Origin: Comamonas sp. lk
GTDB lineage: Bacteria > Pseudomonadota > Gammaproteobacteria > Burkholderiales > Burkholderiaceae_C
Assembly (NCBI GenBank): GCA_945860595.1
Contig: CAMAQV010000023.1
Coordinates: 1 to 45,971 of the forward strand
Reading direction: 5' to 3'
Length of the DNA: 45,971 bases
Positions 1 to 8,117 of the stretch are shown here, piece by piece. The notes beneath the pieces were generated by a model that saw only the letters and a list, made by a program, of their open reading frames with translations, made no database searches and was not told the origin of the DNA. Both the position numbers and the translations under genes were made by a program. Every line of letters begins with the position of its first letter. Within the stretch, counting starts at the first letter, position 1.

Positions 1-1680
1 CAAATGCGCGCAATCGCAGAAGAAGCCTCGGCGCTGGTGCGCCGCTTCAAAGGGGCATACAGCGGCGAACACGGCGACGGCCTGTGCCGGGGTGAATGGA
101 TTCAGTGGCAATTCGGCCCGCACATCACGCAGGCGCTGGCGGACATCAAGCAGCACATGGATCCGGCCGGCCTGTTCAACCCGGGCAAGATCGTCGACAC
201 GCCGCGCATGGACGACCCGGCCTTGTTCCGGTTTCCACCTGCACACGCCCCGCAACCCTACCGGCGCATCCCCATCACCCCCGCGCTGGATTGGTCGGCC
301 TGGAACGTCCAACTCGACCCGCTCACCGAGGTCAGCACCCCGCCCGGCAGCGGCGGCGACAACACCGGCGGCCTGGCCATGGCGGTGGAGATGTGCAACA
401 ACAACGGCAATTGCCGCAAATTTGACAGCGGCACCATGTGCCCGAGTTACCGGGTCACGCGGGACGAGCAGCACCTCACCCGTGGACGCGCCAATACCCT
501 GCGGCTTGCGCTCTCAGGTCAGCTTGGCCACGATGCATTCACCAGCGACGCCATGTACGAGAGCATGGATTTGTGCGTGGGCTGCAAAGGCTGCAAGCGC
601 GAATGTCCCACCGGCGTGGACATGGCCAAAATGAAGATCGAATTTCTGCACCACTACAAGGGTCAACATGGCCATACGCTGGGCGACTGCCTGGTCGCCC
701 ACCTGCCGGACTACGCCGGATTCGCCAGCCGCTGGGCCGGTACCCTGAACCGCATGGCCCGGCTGCCCGGCATGGCCTGGCTCCTGGAATGCAGCGTGGG
801 CCTCTCAGCGCGCCGTTCGCTGCCGCAGTGGCGCAGCGACACCTTCTGGCGCAGCCCGGAGCAAAAGGCGCTGCTGAGCGCTGATGCATTGTTGGCCCAG
901 GCTGCCTCCGGGGCCAAGGTGGCCGTGCTGTTTGTCGATACCTTCAATGCCCACCTGGAATCCGAGAACGCGCTGGCGGCCTTGCGCGTACTGCACGCTG
1001 CCGGTTACAGGGTGCACGCTGTCACCAAAGACCGGGGACAGCATTGCTGCGGCCGCACGTTTTTGGCGGCTGGCATGGTTGCGCAGGCGCGGCTACGGCT
1101 CGGTGCGTTGGTACACGCCTTGCTGCCATTGGCGCAGGCCGGCATTGCCATCATCGGGCTGGAGCCATCGTGCCTGCTGACCCTGCGTGACGAGGCACTG
1201 GCCATGGGCCTGGGCGAGGCCGCCATCACCGTAGCCGGGCAAGCGGTTTTGCTGGAAGAGTTCATCGCAAAAGAGGCGCGGACAGGCCGCTTCGCGCTGG
1301 ACTTCGCCGCCTGTGAAAAGCCGGTTTTGGTACACGGCCACTGCCACCAAAAAGCCTTTGACACGGTCAGCCCGCTGATGCAGGTGCTGGCCCTGGTGCC
1401 GAATGCGGACCCGCGCCTGATCGAGACCTCCTGCTGCGGCATGGCAGGCGCCTTTGGCTACCAGTCACGCCACTATGCAACATCCATGCAAATGGCAGAA
1501 ATCAGTCTGCTGCCGGCCATCCGAAAGCAGCCCGATGCCTGGGTGCTGGCTGATGGCACCAGTTGCCGCCACCAGATCCAGGACGGTGCCCAGCGCACGG
1601 CCACGCACCTGGCGCGCTGGCTGGCGGCCCATATGGCCCCGGCCAAGGGGCTAGCGGCCGGCGTCAGCAGCGCGCCGTAG
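1..1680 (+). CDS. FAD-linked oxidase / Fe-S oxidoreductase, C-terminal part (YdiJ/GlcD-GlpC-like), 5' truncated by window
   Basis: The reading frame is open from base 1, so the start and the N-terminal FAD-binding domain lie upstream of the window. What remains begins with the end of a FAD-oxidase C-terminal domain (motif SGEHGDG near residue 20, as in glycolate, D-lactate and D-2-hydroxyglutarate dehydrogenases). Two ferredoxin-like Cys clusters follow (CNNNGNCRK...CPSY near residue 130 and CVGCKGCKRECP near residue 190). Next comes a GlpC/HdrB-like region with two cysteine-rich motifs (HCCGR near 350, SCCGMAGAFGY near 480). This single-chain FAD + 4Fe-4S + CCG arrangement is that of large YdiJ-type 2-hydroxyacid dehydrogenases. 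The substrate cannot be told from this part. Its stop codon abuts the stop of the convergent Lrp-family gene with no gap. Confidence 0.85.
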   Translation, partial: QMRAIAEEASALVRRFKGAYSGEHGDGLCRGEWIQWQFGPHITQALADIKQHMDPAGLFNPGKIVDTPRMDDPALFRFPPAHAPQPYRRIPITPALDWSAWNVQLDPLTEVSTPPGSGGDNTGGLAMAVEMCNNNGNCRKFDSGTMCPSYRVTRDEQHLTRGRANTLRLALSGQLGHDAFTSDAMYESMDLCVGCKGCKRECPTGVDMAKMKIEFLHHYKGQHGHTLGDCLVAHLPDYAGFASRWAGTLNRMARLPGMAWLLECSVGLSARRSLPQWRSDTFWRSPEQKALLSADALLAQAASGAKVAVLFVDTFNAHLESENALAALRVLHAAGYRVHAVTKDRGQHCCGRTFLAAGMVAQARLRLGALVHALLPLAQAGIAIIGLEPSCLLTLRDEALAMGLGEAAITVAGQAVLLEEFIAKEARTGRFALDFAACEKPVLVHGHCHQKAFDTVSPLMQVLALVPNADPRLIETSCCGMAGAFGYQSRHYATSMQMAEISLLPAIRKQPDAWVLADGTSCRHQIQDGAQRTATHLARWLAAHMAPAKGLAAGVSSAP

Positions 1681-2160
1681 TCAGGCAGTCGCAGCGCCTT
1701 TACGCAGCGGCAGCGCCGTCTTGTAGCGCACCTGCTTGAGGGCGAAGCTGCTGCGGATTTTTTCGACGCCGGGTATGGGTGTGAGCTGCTCCAGAATGAA
1801 CCTCTCCAGCGCACCCATGTCGGCGATCGCCACCCGGATCAGGTAGTCGGAGTCACCCGTCATGAGGTAGCACTCCATCACCTCGTCGTGCTCGGCAATG
1901 CGGCGCTCGAACTCGGCCAGCGCGGCTTTGGACTGTTCCTTCAGGCTGATCGAAATGAACACATTGAGTCCCAGGCCTAAGGCCTGCGGCTGGATCAGCG
2001 CCACATAGCGCTGGATCACACCGCCGGCCTCGAGCGCCTTGACCCGGTTCAGGCAAGGCGAGGGCGATAAATGCACACGCCGGGCCAGCTCCACATTGGT
2101 CAGCGAACTGTCTTCTTGCAGTTGCGCCAATATTTTGTAATCCACGCTATCTAAAAGCAT
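1681..2160 (-). CDS. Lrp/AsnC-family transcriptional regulator (MdeR-like by context)
   Basis: A 159-residue protein of normal Lrp/AsnC length. The N-terminal helix-turn-helix covers roughly residues 5-50 ([10 protein letters not shown], then [20 protein letters not shown]). The RAM/AsnC ligand-binding domain follows ([28 protein letters not shown]), where the TGDSDYL motif is characteristic. It is divergent from the 2-oxoacid dehydrogenase E1 gene at 2264 with a 103-nt AT-rich gap, the usual layout for a local regulator. In Pseudomonas putida an Lrp-type gene (mdeR) is divergent from the mdeA-mdeB genes, and MdeB is an AceE homologue. I infer an analogous role, with a 2-oxoacid or amino acid as possible effector. 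The gap contains the short dyad CGAATTTCG at 2177-2185. Confidence 0.85.
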   Translation of the reverse strand: MLLDSVDYKILAQLQEDSSLTNVELARRVHLSPSPCLNRVKALEAGGVIQRYVALIQPQALGLGLNVFISISLKEQSKAALAEFERRIAEHDEVMECYLMTGDSDYLIRVAIADMGALERFILEQLTPIPGVEKIRSSFALKQVRYKTALPLRKGAATA

Positions 2161-2263
2161 AAAAACCTTTTTTCGACGAATTTCGAGTAATTTTATGCCT
2201 CTATGCGCCGCTTAAGAGTCAAAAAAAACAGCACATGCCGTGCCCATCTGCCTATATTGAGGC

Positions 2264-4897
2264 TTGACCCAACCACAAGCCCCGCCTTCCATGCTGCAAC
2301 GAATCGCTGACGCCGACCCCACCGAAACCACCGAATGGCGCGATGCCTTTACCGACATCGTCAGCGTGCACGGCCCAGCGCGGGCCCGTTTTTTACTGGA
2401 CCAACTGGTGGCACTGGCGCACCAAAGCCAGATCGACTGGTCACCCGAGCTGGTCACACCCTATGTGAACACCGTGCCCGTGCACGAGCAGCAGCCCTTT
2501 CCCGGCGATCTGGCCATTGAGGAAAAACTCGCATCGCTGATGCGCTGGAATGCCCTGGCCATGGTGGCGCGGGCCAATGCGGCCTATGGCGAACTGGGTG
2601 GCCACATCGCCAGCTACGCCAGCGCCGCCGACCTGTTTGAGGTCGGCTTCAACCACTTTTTTCGGGGCCGCAATGAAGGGCAACTCGGTGACCTGGTCTT
2701 CTTCCAGCCGCACAGCGCGCCCGGGGTGTATGCGCGGGCATTTTTGGAAGGCCGTTTGAGCGCGCAGGATCTGGCGCTATACCGCCAGGAGCTCAAAGCA
2801 CCCCGTGCGGGCGCGCGCGGCCTCTCCAGCTACCCACACCCGTGGTTGATGCCCGATTTCTGGCAGTTCCCCACCGGCTCCATGGGTCTGGGGCCGATCA
2901 GCTCGATCTACCACGCCCGCTTTATGCGCTACCTGACACACCGCAGCCTGATTGACTGCGCCAGCCGCAAGGTCTGGGGTGTGTTTGGTGACGGAGAGAT
3001 GGACGAGCCCGAAAGTATGAGCGCGCTCACCCTGGCCTCACGCGAAAAGCTGGACAACCTGGTCTGGGTGGTCAACTGCAACCTGCAGCGCCTGGACGGA
3101 CCAGTGCGTGGCAATGGACGCATCATTGACGAACTGGAAAAGCTCTTTCGCGGGGCGGGTTGGAACGTCATCAAGCTGGTCTGGGGCAGTGACTGGGACG
3201 GCCTTTTTGCCCGCGACACCAGTGGCGCGCTGGTGCGCGCATTTGCCAATACGGTAGACGGCCAGATGCAAACCTTTGCCGCCAAAGACGGGCGCTTCAA
3301 CCGTGAGAATTTCTTTGGCCAGAACCCCGAGCTCGCAGCCCTGGCGCAGGGCTTGACCGATGCGCAAATTGACCGCCTCAAGCGCGGCGGCCATGACCTG
3401 GTGAAGATCCATGCCGCCTACGCTGCGGCCGCCAGCCACAGCGGCCAACCCACTGTAATCCTGGCGCACACCAAAAAGGGCTACGGCATGGGCCAGGCCG
3501 GTCAGGGCAAGATGACCACGCACAGCCAGAAAAAACTCGACGAGGCCGCCCTGCTTGCCTTTCGCAACCGCTTCGACCTGCCCTTGAGCGACCAGCAGGC
3601 CACCGAGCTGGACTTTTTCAAACCCGCCGATGACAGCGCCGAAATGCACTACCTGCACGCCAGGCGCGAAGCCCTTGGCGGTTATCTGCCGCGCCGCTAC
3701 ACCACCTGCGCGCCGCTTGCGGTGCCCGTGTTGCAGAGTTACGCAGGCTTCGCGCTGCAGGCCGATGGCAAAGAGATGTCGACCACCATGGCATTTGTGC
3801 GCATGCTGGGGCAGCTGCTCAAAGACCCGGTGCTGGGTCCACGCGTAGTGCCCATCGTGGCGGACGAGGCGCGTACCTTCGGTATGGCCAACCTGTTCAA
3901 GCAGGTGGGCATTTACTCCAGCGTCGGCCAGCAATACGAGCCCGAAGACATCGGCTCGGTGCTCAGCTACCGCGAAGCCATGGATGGGCAAATTCTGGAA
4001 GAAGGCATCAGCGAAGCCGGCGCCATCGCCAGTTGGACGGCTGCGGCCACGAGCTACAGCGTGCACGGGCTGGCCATGCTGCCTTTCTATATTTACTACT
4101 CCATGTTCGGCTTTCAGCGCGTGGGCGACGCCATCTGGGCGGCAGCCGACCAGCGCGCCCGTGGCTTTCTGCTGGGCGCCACATCGGGCCGCACCACGCT
4201 GGGCGGCGAAGGCTTGCAGCACCAGGACGGCAGCAGCCATCTGGTGGCGGCCACCATCCCCAACTGCAAAGCCTACGACCCGGCATTCGCGGGCGAGATG
4301 GCAGTCATCGTGGACCACGGCATGCGTGAGATGCTGGTGGAGCAGCAAGATGTTTTCTATTACGTCACACTGATGAACGAGAACTACGCACAGCCTGACC
4401 TGCCCGTCGGCGTGGAAGCCGCGCTGTTGAAGGGCTGTTACCGCTTTGCCACAGCGGATGCAGGCTTGCCACACGCTGCACCCCGCGTCACGCTGCTGGG
4501 CTCCGGGGCCATACTGCCTGAGGTCATAGCAGCGGCCAGCCTGCTGACTGCTCAGGGCATCGCCGCCGAGGTATTCAGTGTGACCAGCTGGAGCGAGCTC
4601 GCCCGCGACGGCCAGCGCTGCGAGCAGGAGGCCATGGCTGGTACTGGTAGCCCAATGCCTTTTGTGGCAGAGCAATTGGCCACTTCAAGCGGCCCGGTAA
4701 TAGCAGCGAGCGACTATGTGCGCGCGGTCCCCGAGAGCATCCGCGCCTTTCTTCCCGAAGGCCGCCGCTACCTGACTTTGGGCACCGATGGTTTCGGCCG
4801 CAGCGATACCCGCAGCGAATTGCGCGCCTTCTTCCAGGTCAATGCAGCAAGCATCGCCAAAGCTGCGCGCTTTGCATTGAGTTCGGCGACGGTTTGA
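2264..4897 (+). CDS. Homodimeric 2-oxoacid (pyruvate / 2-oxobutyrate) dehydrogenase E1, AceE/MdeB-like
   Basis: About 877 residues, close to the roughly 890 of E. coli AceE. It is a thiamine-diphosphate enzyme that decarboxylates a 2-oxoacid and passes the acyl group to a lipoyl E2. The TPP motif is clear (GDGEMDEPES near residue 243, then VVNCNLQRLDGPVRGNG). Other AceE hallmarks are the PHPWLMPDFWQFPTGSMGLGP segment, TKKGYGMGQAGQGKM, and the central EEGISEAGA region. No E2 or E3 gene follows, so it must borrow these subunits or be a paralogue of a main complex elsewhere. The start is uncertain: the longest frame begins with TTG at 2264, with only a poorly spaced GAGG upstream, and the first ATG is at 2291. 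Pyruvate and 2-oxobutyrate cannot be separated from the sequence; the divergent Lrp regulator hints at the MdeB type. Confidence 0.85.
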   Translation: MTQPQAPPSMLQRIADADPTETTEWRDAFTDIVSVHGPARARFLLDQLVALAHQSQIDWSPELVTPYVNTVPVHEQQPFPGDLAIEEKLASLMRWNALAMVARANAAYGELGGHIASYASAADLFEVGFNHFFRGRNEGQLGDLVFFQPHSAPGVYARAFLEGRLSAQDLALYRQELKAPRAGARGLSSYPHPWLMPDFWQFPTGSMGLGPISSIYHARFMRYLTHRSLIDCASRKVWGVFGDGEMDEPESMSALTLASREKLDNLVWVVNCNLQRLDGPVRGNGRIIDELEKLFRGAGWNVIKLVWGSDWDGLFARDTSGALVRAFANTVDGQMQTFAAKDGRFNRENFFGQNPELAALAQGLTDAQIDRLKRGGHDLVKIHAAYAAAASHSGQPTVILAHTKKGYGMGQAGQGKMTTHSQKKLDEAALLAFRNRFDLPLSDQQATELDFFKPADDSAEMHYLHARREALGGYLPRRYTTCAPLAVPVLQSYAGFALQADGKEMSTTMAFVRMLGQLLKDPVLGPRVVPIVADEARTFGMANLFKQVGIYSSVGQQYEPEDIGSVLSYREAMDGQILEEGISEAGAIASWTAAATSYSVHGLAMLPFYIYYSMFGFQRVGDAIWAAADQRARGFLLGATSGRTTLGGEGLQHQDGSSHLVAATIPNCKAYDPAFAGEMAVIVDHGMREMLVEQQDVFYYVTLMNENYAQPDLPVGVEAALLKGCYRFATADAGLPHAAPRVTLLGSGAILPEVIAAASLLTAQGIAAEVFSVTSWSELARDGQRCEQEAMAGTGSPMPFVAEQLATSSGPVIAASDYVRAVPESIRAFLPEGRRYLTLGTDGFGRSDTRSELRAFFQVNAASIAKAARFALSSATV

Positions 4898-4950
4898 ATA
4901 TATTTCTCTCGGTTTGCGTTCGCAAAGGGTTTGTACTGATTGTTGATGCC

Positions 4951-4976
4951 GGGGGTATGCCCCAAAGTGGGGGTAT
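4951..4976. repeat. Direct repeat GGGGGTAT x2
   Basis: The octamer GGGGGTAT occurs at 4951-4958 and again at 4969-4976, 18 nt apart start to start. The first copy also pairs with a following CCCC run (GGGG-TATG-CCCC). Short G-rich repeats of this style can be arm-type sites of tyrosine integrases, but no integrase or duplicated tRNA end is visible here. The role is unknown. Confidence 0.3.
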
Positions 4977-5061
4977 CGATTCAGTGAGTCGACAGAGTAT
5001 TGGATAGTCCCCGGGTTATTTGGATTCATAGCTGGTCAACGGCGCCCAGCCTGCGCAACAT

Positions 5062-5080
5062 TGGTGCACGTTATGCATCA
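5062..5080. promoter_or_regulatory. Imperfect inverted repeat TGGTGCA-N5-TGCATCA
   Basis: Seven-base arms with one mismatch and a 5-nt spacer, lying about 90 nt upstream of the possible sigma-54 promoter. The half-sites resemble NtrC half-sites but are in the opposite order, so I do not call it an NtrC site. It could be an activator-binding site for the transporter operon. Confidence 0.25.
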
Positions 5081-5150
5081 CTGCGAAATATATTGATGCG
5101 CGCGAAAATATTTTTTGAGCTTACGGCGTAGCGAATATGCACCTACAGCA

Positions 5151-5165
5151 TGGTGCCCGCTTTGC
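5151..5165 (+). promoter_or_regulatory. Possible sigma-54 (-24/-12) promoter
   Basis: TGG at 5151-5153 and TTTGC at 5161-5165 place GG and GC exactly 10 nt apart, the invariant sigma-54 spacing, with a good -12 half (TTGC). The -24 half reads TGGTGC instead of TGGCAC. The start point would be near 5177, leaving a leader of about 230 nt. A second, weaker GG-N10-GC match lies at 5288-5301. Sigma-54 control would suit nitrogen-regulated amide uptake, but chance matches are common in GC-rich DNA. Confidence 0.25.
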
Positions 5166-5313
5166 GCGCTGCATCGTGACACGCTATTGGAGATATCGGA
5201 TGGACCACTTGAGACCATTGTTGGCCGTGTGGAAAAGCCGGGTTCCGCGGAATTGGATATCGGCTGATGCAGCTCCGCTGCTAGGCTGGCGACCTTTCCG
5301 CCAAGGAGTTTGA

Positions 5314-5335
5314 CCGGATTGGAGACGGAATCCGG
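5314..5335. promoter_or_regulatory. Inverted repeat CCGGATT-N8-AATCCGG
   Basis: Perfect 7-bp arms around an 8-nt spacer, about 70 nt before the start codon of the binding-protein gene. It could be an operator or a leader-RNA hairpin. No T-run follows, so it is not an intrinsic terminator. Confidence 0.35.
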
Positions 5336-5404
5336 AAAAGCAGGGGGTACAGAGCAATCTGACGTCGGACAGTGTTTTTTTTGAATCAACAAAAGGAGTT
5401 TATT

Positions 5405-6421
5405 GTGCAAAATAGTTATTCCATTTCATCCCTGAAAACGAAGAGAACATTTTTGGTCCAAGCGGCCATGATCACCATGGCGATGACAGCCGGTCTGCAG
5501 GCGCAGGCAGCGGCATTGACGGAGATTAACTTTGTCGAAGCCGTTCACAATCTGGGATATATCAATTTATATGTGGGCCAGCATGCCGGTATTTTTGAAA
5601 AGCATGGCTTGAAGCTGAAAGTCAGCGCTGCCGGTGGCGATACCCAGGCCTTTGCTGCAGTTCTGGGTAAATCAGCGCAGTTTGCTATTGGCGACGCCAC
5701 CATGGTGCAAATGTCCCGAGAGCAAGGCGGCCCAGGCATTGTGGTCGGAACCGTGATTCAGCGGGCGCACTATTTCGGTGTATCGAAAAACCTGGACGTC
5801 ATCAAGGATCCCAAGAAATTCAAAGGTCTAACGATTGTCACGTCACCGGAACCCAATACCAACTTCTCGGTCTCCAAAAAAATGCTGGAAGACAATGGTC
5901 TGAAGCCCAAAGTCGACACCAAAATTTTGGAGGTCAATCCTGGAACCGAAATCGCCGCCATGCTGGCCGGCCAAGCCGACATGGCCGTCGCTTACCAGCC
6001 GGGCGTTGCCAGTGCCATGTCACAAGGGGCCAAAGTAGTTTTTGACTTTGCCAGCTACATGGGACCCTTCTGCAATACCGGCATTATGGTTTTGCCGGAT
6101 TACGCGAAAGCCAACCCGAAAATCGTACAAGCCTTGGTGAGTGCTTTTGAGGAAGCCTCGCGCATGACCTACGCGAAGCCTGATTTCGCCAAAGAGGTGG
6201 CGCGCAAAGAGTTTCCTGAAATGGCCGCCGATGTGGTGAACAAGGCAATGGATATGCAGCTGCAGTTCAAGATCCCTGCCGAGTCGGTCAAGACCGATCC
6301 CAAGCAATGGGAAAACCTGATGAAGATGCAGAAATACCTGGGCAACGTAAAAGGCACCATTCCGTTCAAAGATATTATTGACAACAGCTACGCCGACGTC
6401 GCTGTGAAGACGGTTAAATAA
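5405..6421 (+). CDS. ABC transporter substrate-binding protein, NMT1/TauA (SsuA) type
   Basis: 338 residues from a GTG start at 5405, chosen because AAAAGGAG at 5391-5398 ends 6 nt before it; the frame could open 33 nt earlier at a TTG without a ribosome-binding site. A signal peptide is visible: basic N-terminus (KTKRT), hydrophobic stretch VQAAMITMAMTAGL, and an AQAAA cleavage region near residue 36. The mature protein has the NMT1-like fold features: an INFVEAVHNLGYINLYVGQ start, GGDTQAFAAVLGKSAQFAIGD and MAVAYQPGVASAM. Family members bind small organic ligands such as sulfonates, pyrimidines, nitriles or amides. It is first in an operon with an ATPase, a permease and an acetamidase, so an amide-type ligand is an inference from context. 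Confidence 0.85.
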   Translation: MQNSYSISSLKTKRTFLVQAAMITMAMTAGLQAQAAALTEINFVEAVHNLGYINLYVGQHAGIFEKHGLKLKVSAAGGDTQAFAAVLGKSAQFAIGDATMVQMSREQGGPGIVVGTVIQRAHYFGVSKNLDVIKDPKKFKGLTIVTSPEPNTNFSVSKKMLEDNGLKPKVDTKILEVNPGTEIAAMLAGQADMAVAYQPGVASAMSQGAKVVFDFASYMGPFCNTGIMVLPDYAKANPKIVQALVSAFEEASRMTYAKPDFAKEVARKEFPEMAADVVNKAMDMQLQFKIPAESVKTDPKQWENLMKMQKYLGNVKGTIPFKDIIDNSYADVAVKTVK

Positions 6422-6437
6422 TCCAGTAACCTCCCCA

Positions 6438-6471
6438 TGCAGGTGAATCCCGGCTTCGGGATTCACCTGCA
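6438..6471 (+). repeat. Perfect 15-bp intercistronic hairpin
   Basis: Arms at 6438-6452 (TGCAGGTGAATCCCG) and 6457-6471 are exact reverse complements with a 4-nt GCTT loop. It lies 16 nt after the stop of the binding-protein gene and 29 nt before the ATPase start. There is no following T-run. Such a structure typically protects the upstream message from 3' exonucleases and reduces downstream expression, giving excess binding protein over membrane components. Confidence 0.8.
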
Positions 6472-6500
6472 CTCTGCGCCATCACCCGCCGCTTCACACC

Positions 6501-7292
6501 ATGAGCCTGGACCCTCCCCTGCCACTGCTGGTTGCAGACAACATCTCGAAAACGTATTCCCATAACGGCGTGGATAACGCGGTTATCGGGGACGTGTCAT
6601 TGAAACTGTATCCTGGCGAGGTCGTCAGTGTCGTCGGGCCTTCGGGGTGCGGTAAAACGACCTTGCTGAATATGCTGTGTGGCCTATTGCCGCTGAGTAG
6701 CGGCGCAGTGACCTGGCGTGGCAAGCCGCTGGCTGGTATGCCGGAGCGGGTGAGCTACATGCTGCAAAAGGATTTGCTGCTGCCCTGGAGAACCGCCTTG
6801 GGCAATGTGCAGCTGGGTATGGAGTTAAGGGATAACTCCCCCGCTGAGATTCAACAACGCTCCATGGAAATGCTCGCCAAAGTCGGGCTAGGGGCGTTCC
6901 ACACCTACTACCCGTCCAAATTATCCGGCGGCATGCGGCAACGCATTGCACTGGCGCGCACGCTGGTCACCAATCCGGAAGTCTTGTTATTGGACGAGCC
7001 TTTTGCAGCCCTGGATTTTCAGACGAAATTGCTGCTCGAAAGTGATATGGCCAAGCTGGTCCGCAGCGAGGGCCGCTCCTTGTTGATGATCACCCACGAT
7101 GTCGAAGAAGCGGTATCGCTATCAGACCGCGTGGTGGTTTTATCGCATCGCCCCTCCTGCATCCGTGACGTACATGCCGTCAATCTTGGCATTGATCGCA
7201 CCGACATGATGGCGGCCCGGCGCGCGCCCCAGTTCACCGATCTGGTGCGATTGATCTGGAGTCAATTAGAAGTCCGGGGGAATAATGACTGA
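6501..7292 (+). CDS. ABC transporter ATP-binding protein, SsuB/TauB type
   Basis: 263 residues, normal for the family. Walker A is GPSGCGKTT (residues 46-54), the Q-loop is around YMLQKDLLLPW (87-97), the signature is LSGGMRQR (141-148), Walker B with D-loop is LLLDEPFAALD (162-172), and the switch histidine sits in MITHDVEEA. It powers uptake through the permease encoded next; the two genes overlap by 8 nt, suggesting translational coupling. The ATG at 6501 has no obvious Shine-Dalgarno, consistent with an expression step-down after the hairpin at 6438-6471. Confidence 0.9.
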   Translation: MSLDPPLPLLVADNISKTYSHNGVDNAVIGDVSLKLYPGEVVSVVGPSGCGKTTLLNMLCGLLPLSSGAVTWRGKPLAGMPERVSYMLQKDLLLPWRTALGNVQLGMELRDNSPAEIQQRSMEMLAKVGLGAFHTYYPSKLSGGMRQRIALARTLVTNPEVLLLDEPFAALDFQTKLLLESDMAKLVRSEGRSLLMITHDVEEAVSLSDRVVVLSHRPSCIRDVHAVNLGIDRTDMMAARRAPQFTDLVRLIWSQLEVRGNND

Positions 7293-8097
7293 CCTGTACC
7301 ACCGCCTAAAAACCCGGATAGACAATTCGGGCTTCAGCTCCGAACGATTGTTGATCGTATTTTGGCAAATTGCCTTGTTGGTCGTTCTCATTGCCCTATG
7401 GGAAATGGCAACCGGTAAAGCCAAATTGAACGCATTTTTGTTCGGCTCTCCCAGCGCCATTCTGGAACATTTCATCAAAATGGCCTTGGACGGAACTTTG
7501 CTGGTCGACACCTTAACCACCAGCGGCGAGACATTGCTTGGTTTTGGTTTGGGAAATTTGATTGGTACGGTCATTGGTTTGGCCCTGTGGTACTCCCGAT
7601 TCATCTCGAAAATTGTCCAGCCCTATATTGTTGCCATCGGCTCCATTCCCATCGTGGCACTCGCGCCGATTGCGATTATTTGGTTTGGTACAGGCCTGGC
7701 ATCCAAAGTCGCGATGTCCACATTTTCGGTGGTGGTTGTGGCGCTGGTGATCGCTTACAAAGGTGCCATGAGCGTGGATGAGGATCAGATCAATTTGATG
7801 CGCACCTTGGGAGCCAGAAAGTGGCAGATTTTCTGTAAGCTGGTCGTTCCCTCCTCGCTCGGAGACATTTTTGCCGGGTTGAAACTCACGATCGGTTTTG
7901 CCTTGATTGGCGCGATTGTTGGCGAGTTCATGTCCTCTTCTGAAGGCTTGGGCCACGCGATCTTCAAGGCGGGCAGTTTGTACATTATTTCCAAAGTTTT
8001 CGCCGCATTGATTGCCACGATTGCACTCGCACTGGTTCTGAATTATTCGGTTGGCAAATTAGAGCAGCTGCTCATGCCGTGGCGAACTTTTGATTGA
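7285..8097 (+). CDS. ABC transporter permease, SsuC/TauC type
   Basis: 270 residues with about six hydrophobic segments (for example LLIVFWQIALLVVLIALW near the N-terminus and VFAALIATIALALVLNY near the C-terminus). The cytoplasmic EAA-type coupling loop is readable as MRTLGARKWQIFCKLVVPSSLGD near residues 172-194. It forms the inner-membrane channel for the preceding ATPase and binding protein. Codon choice is visibly more AT-rich (many AAA, ATT, TTG codons) than in the genes from 9085 onward, which may mark a separate origin for this block. Confidence 0.9.
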   Translation: MTDLYHRLKTRIDNSGFSSERLLIVFWQIALLVVLIALWEMATGKAKLNAFLFGSPSAILEHFIKMALDGTLLVDTLTTSGETLLGFGLGNLIGTVIGLALWYSRFISKIVQPYIVAIGSIPIVALAPIAIIWFGTGLASKVAMSTFSVVVVALVIAYKGAMSVDEDQINLMRTLGARKWQIFCKLVVPSSLGDIFAGLKLTIGFALIGAIVGEFMSSSEGLGHAIFKAGSLYIISKVFAALIATIALALVLNYSVGKLEQLLMPWRTFD

Positions 8098-8117
8098 TTC
8101 ATTTTTAGGAGACCCGT

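Larger units (their letters stand above)
4898..5404. other. 507-nt intergenic region with several inverted repeats, no gene
   Basis: No credible coding frame was found. The stretch is AT-richer than the flanking E1 gene. It holds a small hairpin (TTTGC-GTTC-GCAAA, 4913-4926), a direct repeat GGGGGTAT (4951 and 4969), an imperfect inverted repeat (5062-5080), a possible sigma-54 promoter (5151-5165), a perfect palindrome TTCCGCGGAA (5243-5252) and an inverted repeat CCGGATT/AATCCGG (5314-5335). It ends with the ribosome-binding site of the binding-protein gene. The density of dyads suggests a regulated promoter for the transporter-amidase genes. Confidence 0.6.

Noticed and set aside
3038-4675. 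545-codon open frame on the minus strand
   Set aside because: It lies wholly antisense to the well-supported 2-oxoacid dehydrogenase E1 gene; long antisense frames are expected in GC-rich DNA, and the translation has no family motifs.
5062-5080. NtrC binding site
   Set aside because: The half-sites TGGTGCA and TGCATCA occur in the reverse order of the NtrC consensus, so only a generic inverted repeat is claimed.
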